This document shows positions 5,445 through 5,647 of a stretch of DNA of 5,647 nt, one piece after another. Under the pieces are notes generated by a model. The model was given only the letters and a program-made list of their open reading frames with translations. It ran no database searches and was not told where the DNA came from. The stretch covers positions 1 through 5,647 of the forward strand of contig JAFGJF010000356.1 of the NCBI GenBank assembly GCA_016929205.1, in the 5' to 3' direction. Numbering within the stretch: position 1 is the stretch's first letter; every line of letters starts with the position of its first letter. The translations under genes and the position numbers were made by a program. This stretch comes from Anaerolineae bacterium. Its GTDB lineage: Bacteria; Chloroflexota; Anaerolineae; JAFGEY01.

Positions 5445-5647
5445 ACAACCGTTATTTCAGCAAGCAGTAGTCGCCGTTCGCGCCGGGCGCAAGACTGAAG
5501 CGCGTGAGCTGTTACGACACATCTTGATATCCAATCCCAACCACGAACAGGCCTGGCTGTGGATGAGTGCGGTGGTGGATACGGACGCGGAGCGGGTGGA
5601 ATGCCTGCGCCGGGTGCTGGCGATCAATCCCGACAACGCCGTCGCGC
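5437..5647 (+). CDS. Third TPR-like module protein, TTG start, cut at window edge
   Basis: Seventy codons are visible, open to the right edge. They begin LSEQPLFQQAVVAVRAGRKT (the first residue is Met if TTG is the start) and include the NHEQAWLWMSAVVDTD and CLRRVLAINPDN blocks of the two upstream paralogues. By hand count 47 of 70 residues match the HEAT-repeat protein and 46 of 70 match the membrane protein. No in-frame ATG precedes the module. The TTG at 5437-5439 gives an M-S-E start, as in the protein at 2299, and has AAAGGAAG (5423-5430) six bases upstream. The gene overlaps the stop of its neighbour by 8 bp, which implies translational coupling. The C-terminal part lies outside the window, so its type (ribbon, membrane or other) is unknown. 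Confidence 0.8.
   Translation, partial: MSEQPLFQQAVVAVRAGRKTEARELLRHILISNPNHEQAWLWMSAVVDTDAERVECLRRVLAINPDNAVA
5437..5647 (+). repeat. TPR-like module, copy C (incomplete)
   Basis: Third copy, cut after 70 codons. The same 24-base core is present at 5540-5563 with two differences, both silent. Confidence 0.8.

Noticed and set aside
2299..5647. Polymorphic toxin family with constant head and toxic tails
   Set aside because: The layout is similar, but the tails seen are a membrane hairpin and HEAT repeats, with no known toxin fold, secretion motif or immunity gene. Zinc ribbons and TPR-like modules point to cytoplasmic adaptors.

Overview
The window looks like a chromosomal piece of a moderately GC-rich bacterium, most likely a member of the Chloroflexota (Anaerolineae-like). 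This is inferred from three things: an EssC/EccC-type FtsK/SpoIIIE ATPase without an N-terminal FHA domain, short CxxC...CxxC zinc ribbons on almost every protein, and a repeated TPR-like N-terminal module with an 'HEQAWLWMSAVVET...VLAINP' core of a kind I associate with that phylum. No search was run, so the taxonomy is tentative.

Layout. (1) Positions 1-1174, minus strand: the first 391 codons of a large membrane-anchored type VII secretion-like ATPase, cut by the window edge. (2) Positions 1175-1613: a 439-bp divergent control region. It holds a good sigma70-type promoter for the ATPase with an inverted repeat over its -35 box, a set of TTTACGC direct repeats about one and two helical turns apart, a TATAAT box reading rightward, a 12-bp palindrome just downstream of that box, and two hairpins in the presumed leader. 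(3) Positions 1614-5647, plus strand: a tight run of five genes, each with a Shine-Dalgarno sequence. They are a 72-aa excisionase/MerR-type helix-turn-helix protein with a lone CxxC; a 136-aa coiled-coil plus zinc-ribbon protein; a 266-aa TPR-like module plus zinc ribbon plus two-helix membrane protein with a glycine zipper; a 765-aa TPR-like module plus four zinc ribbons plus HEAT-repeat protein; and the start of a third paralogue of the TPR-like module. That last gene begins at a TTG inside the end of its upstream neighbour and is cut by the right edge.

How the parts may work together. The rightward genes look like one operon, with the HTH protein as a possible local regulator. The tandem paralogues share one N-terminal module but carry unrelated C-terminal parts (membrane glycine zipper, HEAT scaffold, unknown). 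This suggests a family of cytoplasmic or membrane-attached adaptor/scaffold proteins built by duplication and domain swapping. Their divergent position next to an EssC-like motor suggests, but does not prove, a link to a type VII-like secretion or membrane machine. I see no RNA genes, insertion sequences, CRISPR arrays or convincing terminators.
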